From Perognathus longimembris pacificus (taxonomy: Eukaryota; Chordata; Mammalia; Rodentia; Heteromyidae), in the NCBI RefSeq assembly GCF_023159225.1, contig NC_063161.1, positions 123,790,958-123,854,957 of the forward strand: a DNA stretch of 64,000 nt, given 5' to 3'. Every line of letters begins with the position of its first letter. Within the stretch, counting starts at the first letter, position 1. Positions 23,801-33,966 of the stretch are shown in pieces. The position numbers and the translations under genes are program-made. Under the pieces are notes generated by a model that saw nothing but the letters and a program-made list of their open reading frames with translations, had not been told where the DNA came from and did no database searches.

Positions 23801-25786
23801 TTGCGTGTATGAAAACTCAAATCTTTATGATATTAAAAAGAATTGACTAACCTTTCAACTGAATTACTTGCAAGGCATAGGGTTTAGAATCAGAATGCAT
23901 GTGTTTGGGTCTTAGAGATTTTCATTTAATACACAATATTATAGTCCACCTAAGATTTTTATGACTTTTGTCTATTATTTAAAATTTATAATTTATCATA
24001 GTTTGAAAGGATTGAAACACATATACAAAAATGCTTGGCAGGTCCTTGACATATTTTGACTGTAGTAAAGTGATTTTTCTTGAAGACATACTCACATTCT
24101 GCTGTTGTTGTTTTTTTTAAAAAAAATTTAGTCATACATTAAGTGACAAATCCCATTCAGAAATGAGTGCTTTTAAGAAGATGCAAATCAGACAGATCCA
24201 AGTTATTTCTACCTGAAAATCTTTTTATTAATGACTACAAATGAGAGTAGAAATACACACACATGCTGGTAAGAATTTTTTTTAATGCTAATAGGAAGAT
24301 TCTAAGAATTATTTGTCTTAATTTTTTGTTGTTGTTTTTTTTTTTAGTTTAGCACTATTGACTCAAACCAAACAATATAAATGAAGATTCTAAAAGGATT
24401 TCACAACAAAGTTGGGAACGTACACTGTATTTATGTGGTTGCTCAATCAGGTTTAGGCAACCTAGAAATGTTGACTTGCCTCAAGTCAGTCAGAGATCCA
24501 AGATTAAGTGTCTCCATATCAGAAACAAAGAAGCAGAAATATTTTGATTAGGAATAGTTGATAACTAATATACAATGGTATAATTATTTTTTTCTTGTGA
24601 TTCCAGTGATTTTACCTTGTGCATGACATCAAATGATTCTGGTTAAAACTAAGAATGAGGTTTTTATTTAAATCTTTTTTTTTCGCCTAAAATCATATTG
24701 TATAGATTCATAACATGTGCTTTGCCTCTGTTATCTATTAGCTCCTTCCTTCATACCTATTTATAAGTTCTTTGAAAGTAGAGACCATTTTCACTGTCTA
24801 CAAAACTGAGTGGAGTGTTGGCAGAGAGTGTGACTGTCATGATTTGTCTGGATGAATCTATTCATAAATTCCTTACTCCTAATGACATAATGCTGGTGAT
24901 GAGTAGGAAAGTTGTGAAGTAGATTTACTTTTCAATGGGAAGTTAATAAGCTGAGTTTTGAATATAAGAGTAAAAAGTACTATGAATGAGATCTCAAGGA
25001 GAATAACATTCTTTTCAATGACAAAAGTATTACGGTGATTTGATTCCTGAATCAGACATACGGAGTTTATTGTTTAAAATTGCATTTTTTCATTCTATAG
25101 TTATATGTGTAGCCATGACATTTTGAAAGTCAACCAGTCTGTATACATCACACGGAAGGAATAATTAATATTTTAGAATGTTTTTCAGTTGTTTCTTAAA
25201 TAAGATCTTTCTGAAGGCAAAGAAGAAAATCATCGTAATCAGGATAATAACAAAAACAAGTTAAAAAAATCATGCTGGTCAGAGCTTTTAAAAGTACCCT
25301 GAAGTCTGTGGGTTGCTGAAATGTTTGCTTTCTTGACAGGAACAGAAGCATATTTAATCACAGTATTCAATAATTAATCAGGGACCTACCATCTTCACAT
25401 TATGAAGGTGAAAAAGGCAAATGACACTTCCAAGATGGAGCACTAGCCTAGAAAGTTGGCCTCTTCCTGTAGAAAAATTTGAAAGAGACTACAGATACAA
25501 GTGTGAAGTATGAATCTGAGAAAGGAACATAAAAAATAAAAGGATACTGAAAAGATCAAAAGCTTTTGAGAGCTGGTGGCAGTCCTTATTGAAAGACAGA
25601 AAGGGGAATGTATTAGTAGAAAGTACCATGAGGGACACCATAGGGCTGGCAGCTTAAAATAAAAGTATTAAAAATAGAAGTAACTGCCTCACAATTTTAG
25701 AGAATGTAAAATACAGGATCAGGTTGAAAGCTGATGTAGTTCCCAGCATGAAATGTCTCCTTGAGTTTCCCATGGACCTCTTCTCA

Positions 25787-25787
<1 letters not shown>
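17854..25787. other. Long unique AT-rich region
   Basis: Nearly 8 kb with almost no recognisable interspersed repeat. Minor items are A-tracts (19,210; 24,110-24,345) and a possible ID-like fragment at 21,088-21,140. A locally CpG-containing patch lies at 23,220-23,500. None of the short open frames resembles a known protein. The scarcity of repeats is itself notable for this window. Confidence 0.5.

Positions 25788-25818
<31 letters not shown>
25788..25818 (+). repeat. Poly(A)31 tract
   Basis: A pure run of 31 A residues with no SINE body on either side. It could be the tail of an old retrocopy. I could not recognise a cDNA upstream, and no TSD was found. Confidence 0.9.
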
Positions 25819-25820
<2 letters not shown>

Positions 25821-26717
25821 CTTGTCTTTTTGCATGCGATACAGGCGGGCCTTTAGTTTTTCTTCTTGTAAGGATAGTAGTCTGATCTTACCAGAACTTT
25901 TCACTTTTCACTGAATCTCTGTTGCTTCCCAAAAGGACTTGTTTCCAAACACAGTTATATTGAAGTTCAGACTCTCAGTCTATGAGTTTTTGAGGGTTTC
26001 AGTGTATGTGTTTTGGTGGTGCATAAGTATTTGATCCATGATAGCTAAGAACTGTTCATTTTTCTTCTTGCCTTCTGCTGCCATTGCTCTGGAAATACTT
26101 TAGCTTGTTCCTGGCTCCTTTGTTTCAAAGGTTGAGAGCAGCTCAGGCTGAACTACCTCCCTGGCACAATATTACATCAGGTCAAAGGCTTCCTAATGAG
26201 AGAAGCTGAGTTTGTCCATTCCCCTTGAGCACGGGTTTTCTTTTCAACATTCTTGCCATTCAATTTCCATGACTTGTTGATTACATCATGAAAAGTTTGC
26301 TTTTGGTAAATCCTAGTGCTTCATATATTTTTGAAAAAGAACTCCTGAGAGACATAAATGTTCTAAAGACAATTGTGGAGAGTAGTTGATATGTGAAGCA
26401 ATGTGCCATTCTTCAGTATTGCCCAAGGCTCTTCATCCTTACAGTTCTACCCAGTCCTCTTCTCAGGCTCATGGGTAGTGGGATAAATTAGAGTTTGGCC
26501 TTTAACTCTTCCTTAATATATGCAATGAAACTGCAGTGTAGTCCCCTAAAGAAACTCGAATTTACAGAGTGGAGAAGGGAAAGTTCTATTTAACAGATAA
26601 GTAAAGAAAATCTGATCTGAACAATATATATCACATGCAGCATAATTGTCCATAAAAGCAGAACACATTTTTAAAATAGGCTTGATAAATATCTTTCAAA
26701 TAGAACTATGGATTTTG
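25819..26717. other. Unique DNA, nothing recognised
   Basis: No gene, RNA or repeat family is recognised. Confidence 0.5.
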
Positions 26718-27040
26718 TTTGCTTGCACTGGGGTTGAACACATGGTCCCAAGCTTGGTTGACCAATATGCTACCACATGACATTTCCCTATAGCCCTTTT
26801 CACTTTAGCTACTTCTCAGATAGAATCTCATATTTATTGCACAATTATGACCTGTCTGAGATCATTCCCCTTATAGAATTTGTATGGCTGAATGTCAATT
26901 ACATGCAGCTAGGCCAGGCTTTTGTTGAAATTGGGAAGGGGTATCTCACTGACTTTTGTTGTCCACTTTGGCTTCAAGCTGTAATCCTCCCAATATCTGC
27001 CTCTTGAGTAGCTGGTATTACAGAATAAGCCACTATTTCT
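26718..27040 (-). mobile_element. Degenerate composite SINE
   Basis: On the minus strand, 27,040-26,930 resembles a B1-like half ('ctgtaataccagctactcaagaggcagatattggg'). The stretch 26,800-26,718 looks like a tRNA-derived module (GTGGTAGCATATTGG, GTGTTCAACCCC). The middle is diverged or inserted. Confidence 0.5.
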
Positions 27041-27462
27041 AATGGAAGCATAAACATTTTAAAGCAAAATAGTTTAATTCTAGTGGGAGAGAATAGAGAA
27101 TAAGTATTACAATGAATGCACTCAATGAATTAATGATAAGATTGGAATTGTTTAGGAATCAACAAGAATATTTGAAGCACAAGTGATACAGATAAAATGC
27201 TTGACAAAATTGTAAAAAATAGTGTTAAAGGGAGAATGATAGTTATATATATATATGTTCATACTTAGTATATATTTATATATAATATAAAAATAATGTT
27301 AGAATATAACTGATGTTATAACTTAAATGTTATGCTACTTGTTAAAGCATCACAGATTGCTATGAAATTTTTGATTGAACAATTTGATAAGTGTTGAATT
27401 TCAACTATGGAAAAAATACAAGAAAAGCAAACTTTCAAGTATGGTGATATGAGTCAACTCTT
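27041..27462. other. Unique AT-rich DNA
   Basis: TA-rich low-complexity stretch at 27,243-27,292; nothing else is recognised. Confidence 0.5.
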
Positions 27463-27492
27463 ATTAATTAATTAATTAATCAATCAATTAAT

Positions 27493-27685
27493 TTGTCATT
27501 CCTGGGACTTGAACTCAGGGCCTAAGCACTGTCCCTGGCTTCTTTTTGCTCAAGGCTAACACTCTACCTTGTGAGCCACAGGACCTACTTCCCACTTTTT
27601 CTTTATATATGTGGTGCTGAAGAATCGAACCCAGGCTTCATGCATGCTAGGCAACCACTTTACCACTAAGCCACATTTCCAGCCT
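27493..27685 (-). mobile_element. IDL-Geo SINE, diverged
   Basis: Minus-strand ID-like half (GGCTGGAAATGTGGCTTAGTGG, GGTTCGATTC-type B box) and Geo half are both readable. The tail is replaced by an ATTA/ATCA tetranucleotide run at 27,463-27,492, probably grown from the A-tail. It is more diverged than the young copies. Confidence 0.85.
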
Positions 27686-28303
27686 TGAATTAACTCTTTC
27701 TCTACAAATTCTCTGTTCTTTAAAAAAAAAAATAGCTAGCCTAGAAAACTGTTTTTTCATGCACAAGAAGATCAGTAACATGAAAGAGTCTGTAGCACAA
27801 AGAACCATACGTTGGGGGTAAAATCCAAAAGGAATCAAAAAGCATCAAATACAACCTGAATCCATATGGCTCAAGTTGTAGAACACCAGATGTAAGCAAA
27901 CAAACCAAGGAGAGTACCAGGTCCCAGAGTTCAAGCCTCATGCGAATAGTCAAATAAAAGAGAAGGGAGTGAGAGATTCCAACACAGATACACCAAGACA
28001 GGATGTAAGCCATACACGATAGAACCAGATGGAGTTATGATTTTATATCCCAAGCACTAACAAGTTTGTAATCTATCAGTAGAAGATAGGGGACAGGGCT
28101 GCAACATATTCTAGATAAATGTGTCCAGAAGGAACTAACTCTTAGAACGTCCTGCCCGAAAACTTCATATGCTCCAAATATGAACAAATAAACTTTTGTT
28201 GTTTTAGGCCACTCAATTTGACATACCTTGCTATGAAATCTCTAGAAAACTAAAGTAGGCATCTGTTAAATCCTCAATGTAAGTTACATAAGAATAGACA
28301 CAG

Positions 28304-28519
28304 TGGGCTGGGGATATGGCCTACTGGCAAGAGTGCTTGCCTTGAATCCAGGAAGCCCGGGGTTCAATTCCCCATCATTGCATATACAGAAAATGGCCAG
28401 AAGTGGTGCTGTGGCTCAAGTGGCAGAGTGCTAGCCTTGAGCAAAAAGAAACCAGGGATAGTGCTCAGGCCCTGAGTCCAAGTCCAAGAACTGGCAAAAA
28501 AAAAATAAAAAAATAAAAA
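28304..28519 (+). mobile_element. IDL-Geo SINE (GCAAAAAG subfamily)
   Basis: Complete dimer with an (A)n-T-(A)n tail. Flanking duplication AGACACAG occurs at 28,296-28,303 and 28,520-28,527. The Geo half has GAGCAAAAAGAAACC, as in the copies at 36,112 and 37,053. Confidence 0.95.
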
Positions 28520-28527
28520 AGACACAG

Positions 28528-29919
28528 AACAGGAAAAGGAAGTAATCTCATTTTATTGAGCATGTATTTCAATAAGATGTATGCAAATTTTAGTCAAGTA
28601 TATATGGTTCTTATTTGTAAAATACCAAAATGAAGGCCATGAAAGAGTGAGTAGTCCTCTTCTGAGATTTTAGGTAAAGGTTTTTGGATTATACCAAAGT
28701 TTACATAAAATAGCACAATAGAGTTTGAGCGAGTATTTATAGACCAACAGAATATTTTAATAGGTTTTATAGACAGTAAATAAAGCAATCCTCAAATAAA
28801 CAAACATTTCTTTCCAATAATAATTTTAGGTTAACGAAAGCACAAAAATAACAAACTAGGTAAGAAAAAAATGAAAAGTATCTTCTTCAAAAGGTAATAT
28901 GTTAAAGAGGGACAAAGATTTCCAGAAGTGACTTTCAAGTCTCAAGCAAAACTTGACTTTATAGATACCAGAAACTGAATACAGGACAGGGCAGGGCTGC
29001 CTAGCAATGAGGCCATAGGGAGGAAAGCCCTCCAAATGTTTTAGTGAGAAGCTATAAGCAATGTGAGCAATAGCCTGGGAAGGTTGCCAGCTGGAGGTGT
29101 GAGTGAGAACATAAGTCAGAAAAATTCAAAGTTCTAGTCTGGGTAGAGCTTACAAGCTAAGGCAAAAGGTGTCTTTACTGAAAAAGAGTAGGATGGTATT
29201 GGACTATTTTGAACAGATAATATATTATACGCGTTTAATGATGAGAAAAATTCCAATATTATATGTTTAATAATGTATATCTCTGTCTTATAAATTAAGC
29301 CAAGAATATTAATTAAATTGTCATGGGAATCTTAATACCGTACCACTAAGGAAACTAAAAAAAATAATAATTCTGTGAGAATCAAAGGTTTGCTCTCAGT
29401 TCATCTCTTCCTCCTTAAGCCAATTCTGCTATTTAAATTCCTTCTGCTTTGTCCATTTTTCTTACATAGTATGATATTTTTTCCTGTCGTGTTCTTATTT
29501 GTTGTTCATAAATTCCAAGGCATAACCAGTGTATGCAAATCACAATGTTTTTATGAGACGAGGAGATTAGTGCCAGAACAGAGATTTATGACATCATATA
29601 TTTTTACTTGCTATTAGTCACAGAGGCATTTTAATGATGAGATTAATTTTTAATAACTCTTCTATTTGCATCTCTGAACTTATTGATTTGAAACAAGGTG
29701 GTGGTGGTAGTGATTGGGGTATCTTTTTATATTCAAAGGAACTTTAAATAAGGCTTGGCCATGAGGCCATACATTTCTTGTACTCATATTTGCTGAGCTA
29801 AAATAAATGCTTTCAAATTATCATGGTTGAGATGTCATCATCTCTAATTTAACTTTTAGGAAAACACCAAGACAGAAACTTATTCCTGCTCCTTTCTCTT
29901 TAAAAACATATGCAAAATG
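28528..29919. other. Unique DNA, nothing recognised
   Basis: No gene or repeat is recognised. Confidence 0.5.
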
Positions 29920-30150
29920 CTTAGGCACCAGTGGCCCAAACTAGCTACTCAAGCAGCTGAGATTTGAGGATCAAGAGTCAAAGCCAGCCTGGGTTGACAA
30001 ATCCCATAGACTCTGATCTCCAATTAATTAACAATATGCTGAAAGTGCAATGTGGCTCAAATGGTACAGGGTAAGCCTTGATTGAAAACAAAACAGATAG
30101 TGCCTGGGACCTGAGTTCAAGCCCTAATACTGGCATAGTAAAGAAAAATA
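29920..30150 (+). mobile_element. B1-like/Geo composite SINE
   Basis: Left half: 'aaactagctactcaagcagctgagatttgaggatcaagagtcaaagccagcctggg' (B1-like). Right half: 'gcaatgtggctcaaatggtacagggtaagccttga...gagttcaagccctaatactggc' (Geo-like), followed by an A-rich tail. Old and diverged. Confidence 0.75.
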
Positions 30151-30483
30151 TATGCAAAACAAATGTCACTTGCTAGTGAGATCCAAACTATTGAAGAGTA
30201 TACAACTCCATATTGATTTTCTTTCATAATATGCACTCAGTCAGAAATTGTTTTTAAATTGTTAATTACATAATATGTGGTCAATAAAAATCAAGATTCC
30301 ATTGAGTATATTGTTAAATTTGTTCTCAGTGGAATTCAAGAAGCAAACCTCCTATTTTAACAGTGATACACTGATATATTAATTAGAAACCAGTAACTTA
30401 TCACAAAGAGTCCAACATGCAAATTCACAATGTATACTCATGTGAATTTCTAAATATCCCAATGGTCAACAACTGATAATAAC
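30151..30483. other. Unique flank of the retroviral chimera
   Basis: AT-rich unique sequence. Its last 6 bases plus 30,484-30,489 (TAATAG) abut the element. Confidence 0.5.
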
Positions 30484-30489
30484 TAATAG

Positions 30490-30688
30490 TGTTGCAGATA
30501 CTGGGGTGCCAGGAGCTGGCAAGGTGTGAGCAAAGGCTCCACTGCCATTGACTCCAACCCTCAGGGCTGGAAGTACTTGCCCTTTTGTTTGAGGAAGTGC
30601 TTCTTTCAGTTTCTGGGCCTGGGGCCTTATCTGAGGGAGCAGGTAGCCAAAGATTGATTGAAGTAAAACCAGGAAATATGTGTGCTGT
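30490..30688 (+). repeat. Partial LTR (U3 only), inverted relative to gag
   Basis: This 199-bp segment is about 90% identical by eye to the reverse complement of 32,361-32,559. It begins TGTTGCAGA at the outer edge, as an LTR does. R and U5 are absent, and homology ends at about GTCTGC, where COX5A sequence begins. Confidence 0.85.
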
Positions 30689-30855
30689 CTGCATTCCGGA
30701 AAAGCAGCACCAATGATTTTGGATTCTGGAATCAGATCATAGCCAACAAACATGTTCATCCCTTTAAGCAGTTCCCAGACATCTATGTCTGGCTTGTTGA
30801 AATGTGTCACCCAGCGAGCACCAAGCTCCTCATCTGTCTCATATCACCCATGGGA
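30685..30855 (-). pseudogene. COX5A: COX5A fragment (cytochrome c oxidase subunit 5A)
   Basis: The minus-strand translation contains ETDEELGARWVTHFNKPDID, then WELLKGMN and YDLIPESKII, ending near the ECRQ codons. This closely follows the central part of mammalian COX5A (family motifs ETDEEFDARW, FNKPDID, WELRKG, PEPKII). COX5A is a nuclear-encoded structural subunit of mitochondrial complex IV. Only about 50 codons are present, without introns in that stretch and without start, stop or poly(A). It lies between a retroviral RT fragment and an inverted U3, so it was carried inside the retroelement rather than inserted alone. It is out of frame with the upstream RT piece. Confidence 0.88.
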
Positions 30856-30986
30856 CTGGCTGTTGGTAAGGGAAGGCCAGGTTGTAAGGTGCCCATAGGG
30901 AACATAGCCTCATTAACCTCTCTCTAGTCTTGGAGAAGTCTCCATTTTCCTGATTTCTTTTTAATAACAAATATAGGGTTATTCCA
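30856..30986 (-). pseudogene. Retroviral reverse-transcriptase fragment
   Basis: About 43 codons on the minus strand match the fingers region of betaretroviral RT: WNNPIFVIKKKSGKWR, a 'QD-RxVN' continuation, then a PMGxLQPGLP stretch. One in-frame TAG interrupts it. It joins capsid sequence directly at 30,986/30,987, so the rest of gag, protease and the start of pol are deleted. The catalytic YxDD region is not present. Confidence 0.85.
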
Positions 30987-32107
30987 GGATTGTGCCAGCT
31001 TCACCATCAACTACAATGCAGCCAACAGCCTTAAGAAGGCAGGAAACAAAGTCTTGAAAAGCCTCTTCTGGCCCCTGTCTGATCTTAGACAACTCCACAG
31101 TCCTGGCCCCAGAACTAGGAAGCTTCCTCCAGGCTTTGGTTGCACGTTCATTAATTTTTCCATTAGCAATCAGAATAGCTGAGGATCAGAATATTCACCT
31201 GCCCCCCAACAGCAAGTCATAGGATACAAAGATGTTGGTACGGTTATTGTATTTTGCCACCTGACCAGATCTTTCTATCCATTCTGCCTTCCATAACAGA
31301 TTATCTCCCCCATTGAGGCAGGTCTGAGCAATTTTCTTCCAGTCCCCTGGGCATAATTACTGTCTGGCTAAATTATCAATCAGAATAAAGTAAAAGAAGC
31401 AGTTGCCCCATATTGAGCAGTAGAAGTCTTAATTTCTTTTAATTCCTTAAAATTTAGTATATCATACTGCCAATTTCCTTCCTCTTCTAAGACAGGAAAA
31501 GGTTGGAAATATCCAGTACTCCCCGCTTCTTCGCAGTCAATATAGCCTTTTGAACTGCAGACATAGGTGGAGGAGTCTGAATTAGGAGCGGGCAGTAGTT
31601 GCCTTCCCCCTTTCATAGGGAAGGTGGCTCTCACAAGACCTGGCACGGGGCAGGGCCGGTGCCGTGAAGGGTCTTTGTCTTCTTTACAGAGAGAGTCAAA
31701 AGACTGACACAAACTTTCTGTACTTGTAACACTGTCACACTCTGACGAACAGCCCTCTCCGTCCCCCTCAGAGGGTCTCTTTATTAATCTCCTCAGACAA
31801 GGATTTTATAGAAACAATTTCAATCTAGTGAGTGGGATCCAGACTCTCTGTAATCACGTTCCAAAGAGAAAATGAATGAGTAGGAATAGCTTGTTTTCCT
31901 CTAATTTTTATCTGATTCTTTAATTCTTGGCCCACTTTTTGCCATTTGGCCAAGTCCAAGGTTCCCTCCTCTGGGAACCCGGGACAGAGTTTCTCTATAA
32001 CCTCAAAAAAATTCCTCTAGCCTCTTGCACTAACCTTAAAGCCCTTTTGCCTTAGAAGGGCCCTGAAGGCCGTCAGAAACAGTCGCCTCTCTTTGTTTCA
32101 CCCCCAT
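30987..32107 (-). pseudogene. Betaretrovirus-like gag remnant (MA and CA)
   Basis: Gag builds the virion core. A minus-strand ATG-Gly start at 32,107 (myristoylation-type) is followed, after a frameshift, by matrix sequence to about 31,730. An acidic, proline-rich linker lies at 31,500-31,730. The capsid start (about 31,380-31,500) has the ELKE and YGATASFTL landmarks, and the capsid major homology region lies at about 31,015-31,086 (RQGPEEAFQDFV). Multiple stops and frameshifts are present. Nucleocapsid zinc knuckles are absent because capsid is cut off by the RT junction. Confidence 0.88.
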
Positions 32108-32208
32108 GTTATGTCTCCTCTTTTCCTTTTCCTTTCTGCTACTACACTTTGCTATCCCGTTACCTGCCTACTTCTGTGCTCGAGAAGTTCTTCCAAGGAT
32201 TTTCTCGG

Positions 32209-32226
32209 GTCCCTGTTCAGGTGCCA
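32209..32226 (-). other. tRNA-Lys-type primer binding site
   Basis: Minus strand TGGCACCTGAACAGGGAC differs at two positions from the canonical tRNA-Lys site (TGGCGCCCGAACAGGGAC). It lies one base inside the CA end of the LTR, which fixes the LTR's inner boundary and confirms the minus-strand orientation of the element. Confidence 0.85.
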
Positions 32227-32227
32227 G

Positions 32228-32559
32228 TGCCACTATACAGCAGCAGCATGAGCAGGGGTTCCAAGGGGGCAAGGGGATGATGATGAGGGAGACTGGAGAA
32301 GGCTCATGGCACAACATGTGTGCATGTTGTCCTAGGACCCACTGAGCTGAAAAGAGCAGATAGAACACATCCTTCCTCATTTTACTTCAATCAATCTTTG
32401 TCTACCATGCTCCCTCACATAAGCCCCCAGGTCCAGAACCTGAAAGAAGCACTTCCTCAAACAAAAGGGCAAGTACTTGCAGCCCTGTTGGTTGGAGTCA
32501 ATGGCGGTGGAGCCTTTGCTCACACCTTGCCAGCTCCTGGCACCCCAGCGTCTGCAACA
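32228..32559 (-). repeat. LTR (about 332 bp) of the retroviral chimera
   Basis: It begins TGTTGCAGA at 32,559 and ends ...GTGGCA at 32,228, just before the primer binding site. It contains a perfect palindrome-like ACAACATGCACACATGTTGT near 32,305-32,330. No clear AATAAA is seen. Confidence 0.8.
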
Positions 32560-32565
32560 TAATGG

Positions 32566-33071
32566 TACACCCAGAGTATTGTATACTTTGTATATTATAC
32601 AGTTAGACCAATATATGTGTATGTGTACATATGTATGTATACAACAATGCTAATGATATGTATATGATAAGAGAAAAGGTAACCGGAGTTCATGTTTAGA
32701 AGGAATGTATATACATGCATGTAGGAAATGATACTACAATAAATTGCAATAGGTTAATAATTGTTACTAAGTGTTTGTGTGATTGTGTTTTCTTTTCACT
32801 TTTGTTTATCCATAATTTTAACTTTTAGTGTGAAAAATTTATTAGAGTTGTCATTTATATTTTATTACCTTAAAATAATTAATTCTTATATATAAAATGG
32901 GTTAACAATGATGCCTTTTGTCTAGAAATGAAACATATTCCCGTGAGTGGCATCTTTTCTTCCCAGAATAATACTTTTGAGTATTTAGACAGACCTGTAT
33001 GCTGTACAGATCACAACAACTAGGAAAGATGTACAAAATAAAAACATATATCCCAAGAAAGATAAAGTATT
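32566..33071. other. Unique AT-rich DNA
   Basis: Imperfect TATG/TGTA repeats at 32,610-32,645; nothing else is recognised. Confidence 0.5.
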
Positions 33072-33300
33072 TTCTGGGTCCTATGAATTGAATTTTGCTT
33101 CACCATAGTTTATACATTGAAACCTTATGCCAGTGTAATAGTATTTGGAGTGGCCCTTTGCGAAAATGATTAGGTGTAGACGAAGTAATAAGAATGGAAT
33201 TCTTACTGTAATATTAGTGCCCTTAATAAAGACACAAAAAGCATAGTTTCTCTCCTGACCCTCCCTCTACTATATGAAGAAACAAATATGCAGGGTTACA
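33072..33300 (+). repeat. Ancient MaLR (MLT1-like) LTR fragment
   Basis: The ordered landmarks 'ggtcctatgaattgaattttgc', 'cattgaaaccttatgcc', 'agtatttggagtggccctttgcgaaaatgattagg', 'attagtgcccttaataaagacac' and 'ctatatgaagaaacaaatatg' follow the consensus layout of the MLT1/MaLR LTRs shared across placental mammals. The subfamily cannot be assigned by eye. Confidence 0.65.
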
Positions 33301-33374
33301 CTTATCTCCTTAAAAGTTATCTCCCCAAATTACATTTTATATTTATTAATAAAGTATCAAAAATGAATCTTTAG

Positions 33375-33579
33375 GGGCTGGGGATATAGCCTAGTGGCAA
33401 GAGTGCCTGCCTCGGATACATGAGGCCCTAGGTTCGATTCCCCAGCACCACATATACAGAAAACGGCCAGAAGCGGCGCTGTGGCTCAAGTGGCAGAGTG
33501 CTAGCCTTGAGCGGGAAGAAGCCAGGGACAGTGCTCAGGCCCTGAGTCCAAGGCCCAGGACTGGCCAAAAAAAAAAAAA
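33375..33579 (+). mobile_element. IDL-Geo SINE (CGGGAA subfamily)
   Basis: Full dimer nearly identical to the copies at 14,936, 61,967 and 54,806. Perfect TSD GAATCTTTAG at 33,365-33,374 and 33,580-33,589. A-tail of 13 bases. Confidence 0.98.
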
Positions 33580-33907
33580 GAATCTTTAGAATCATTGGTT
33601 TAACATGCTGAATAAAGCTACAAAAATCATTTTTACTTAGTACCTTGTAACTCAAGAAAATTTTAAAATGAACATAGATGCTATGCTATCAGAGGACCAC
33701 GAATTGACAAAAGATATTGGGACACAACTTTAGCATATATTATCAAGGGAATCTCATCACTATTTCCAACATATACATGAGGAAGTATGGTTGTGCTTTC
33801 TTTTTATAATTTGATATACCTTACTTAATGAGCACTTCATTCACAATTAGTGATCCCACATCCTACTTTACAACATACCTAAATTGAAGTCAGGAAGCTT
33901 CTCTGAA

Positions 33908-33908
<1 letters not shown>

Positions 33909-33953
<45 letters not shown>

Positions 33954-33966
33954 TGTGTGCGTGTGT
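33909..33966. repeat. (GT)n microsatellite
   Basis: A TG dinucleotide run of nearly 60 bases with one GG interruption at about 33,946 and a C near the end. Confidence 0.97.

Larger units (their letters stand above)
30490..32559 (-). mobile_element. Chimeric endogenous retroviral element with inverted U3 ends and COX5A insert
   Basis: A 2,070-bp unit. Minus-strand order: LTR (32,559-32,228), tRNA-Lys-type primer site, gag (MA to CA), a reverse-transcriptase fragment, a COX5A fragment, then a partial U3 in the opposite orientation (30,688-30,490). Both outer ends are U3 starts (TGTTGCAGA), so the unit reads TG...CA. It is flanked by TAATAG (30,484-30,489) and TAATGG (32,560-32,565), a 6-bp duplication with one mismatch, the size known for betaretroviral integrases. 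All coding parts are broken. The related families are class II/betaretrovirus-like (IAP/MMTV side). Confidence 0.85.

Noticed and set aside
30466..30810. 114-codon minus-strand frame through COX5A and U3
   Set aside because: It starts inside the COX5A fragment and continues into antisense U3. The matching frame in the other U3 copy is explained by their homology, not by a conserved protein.
32320..32562. 80-codon plus-strand frame antisense to the LTR
   Set aside because: Shadow of the LTR. Its similarity to the 30.5-kb frame comes from the inverted U3 copies.
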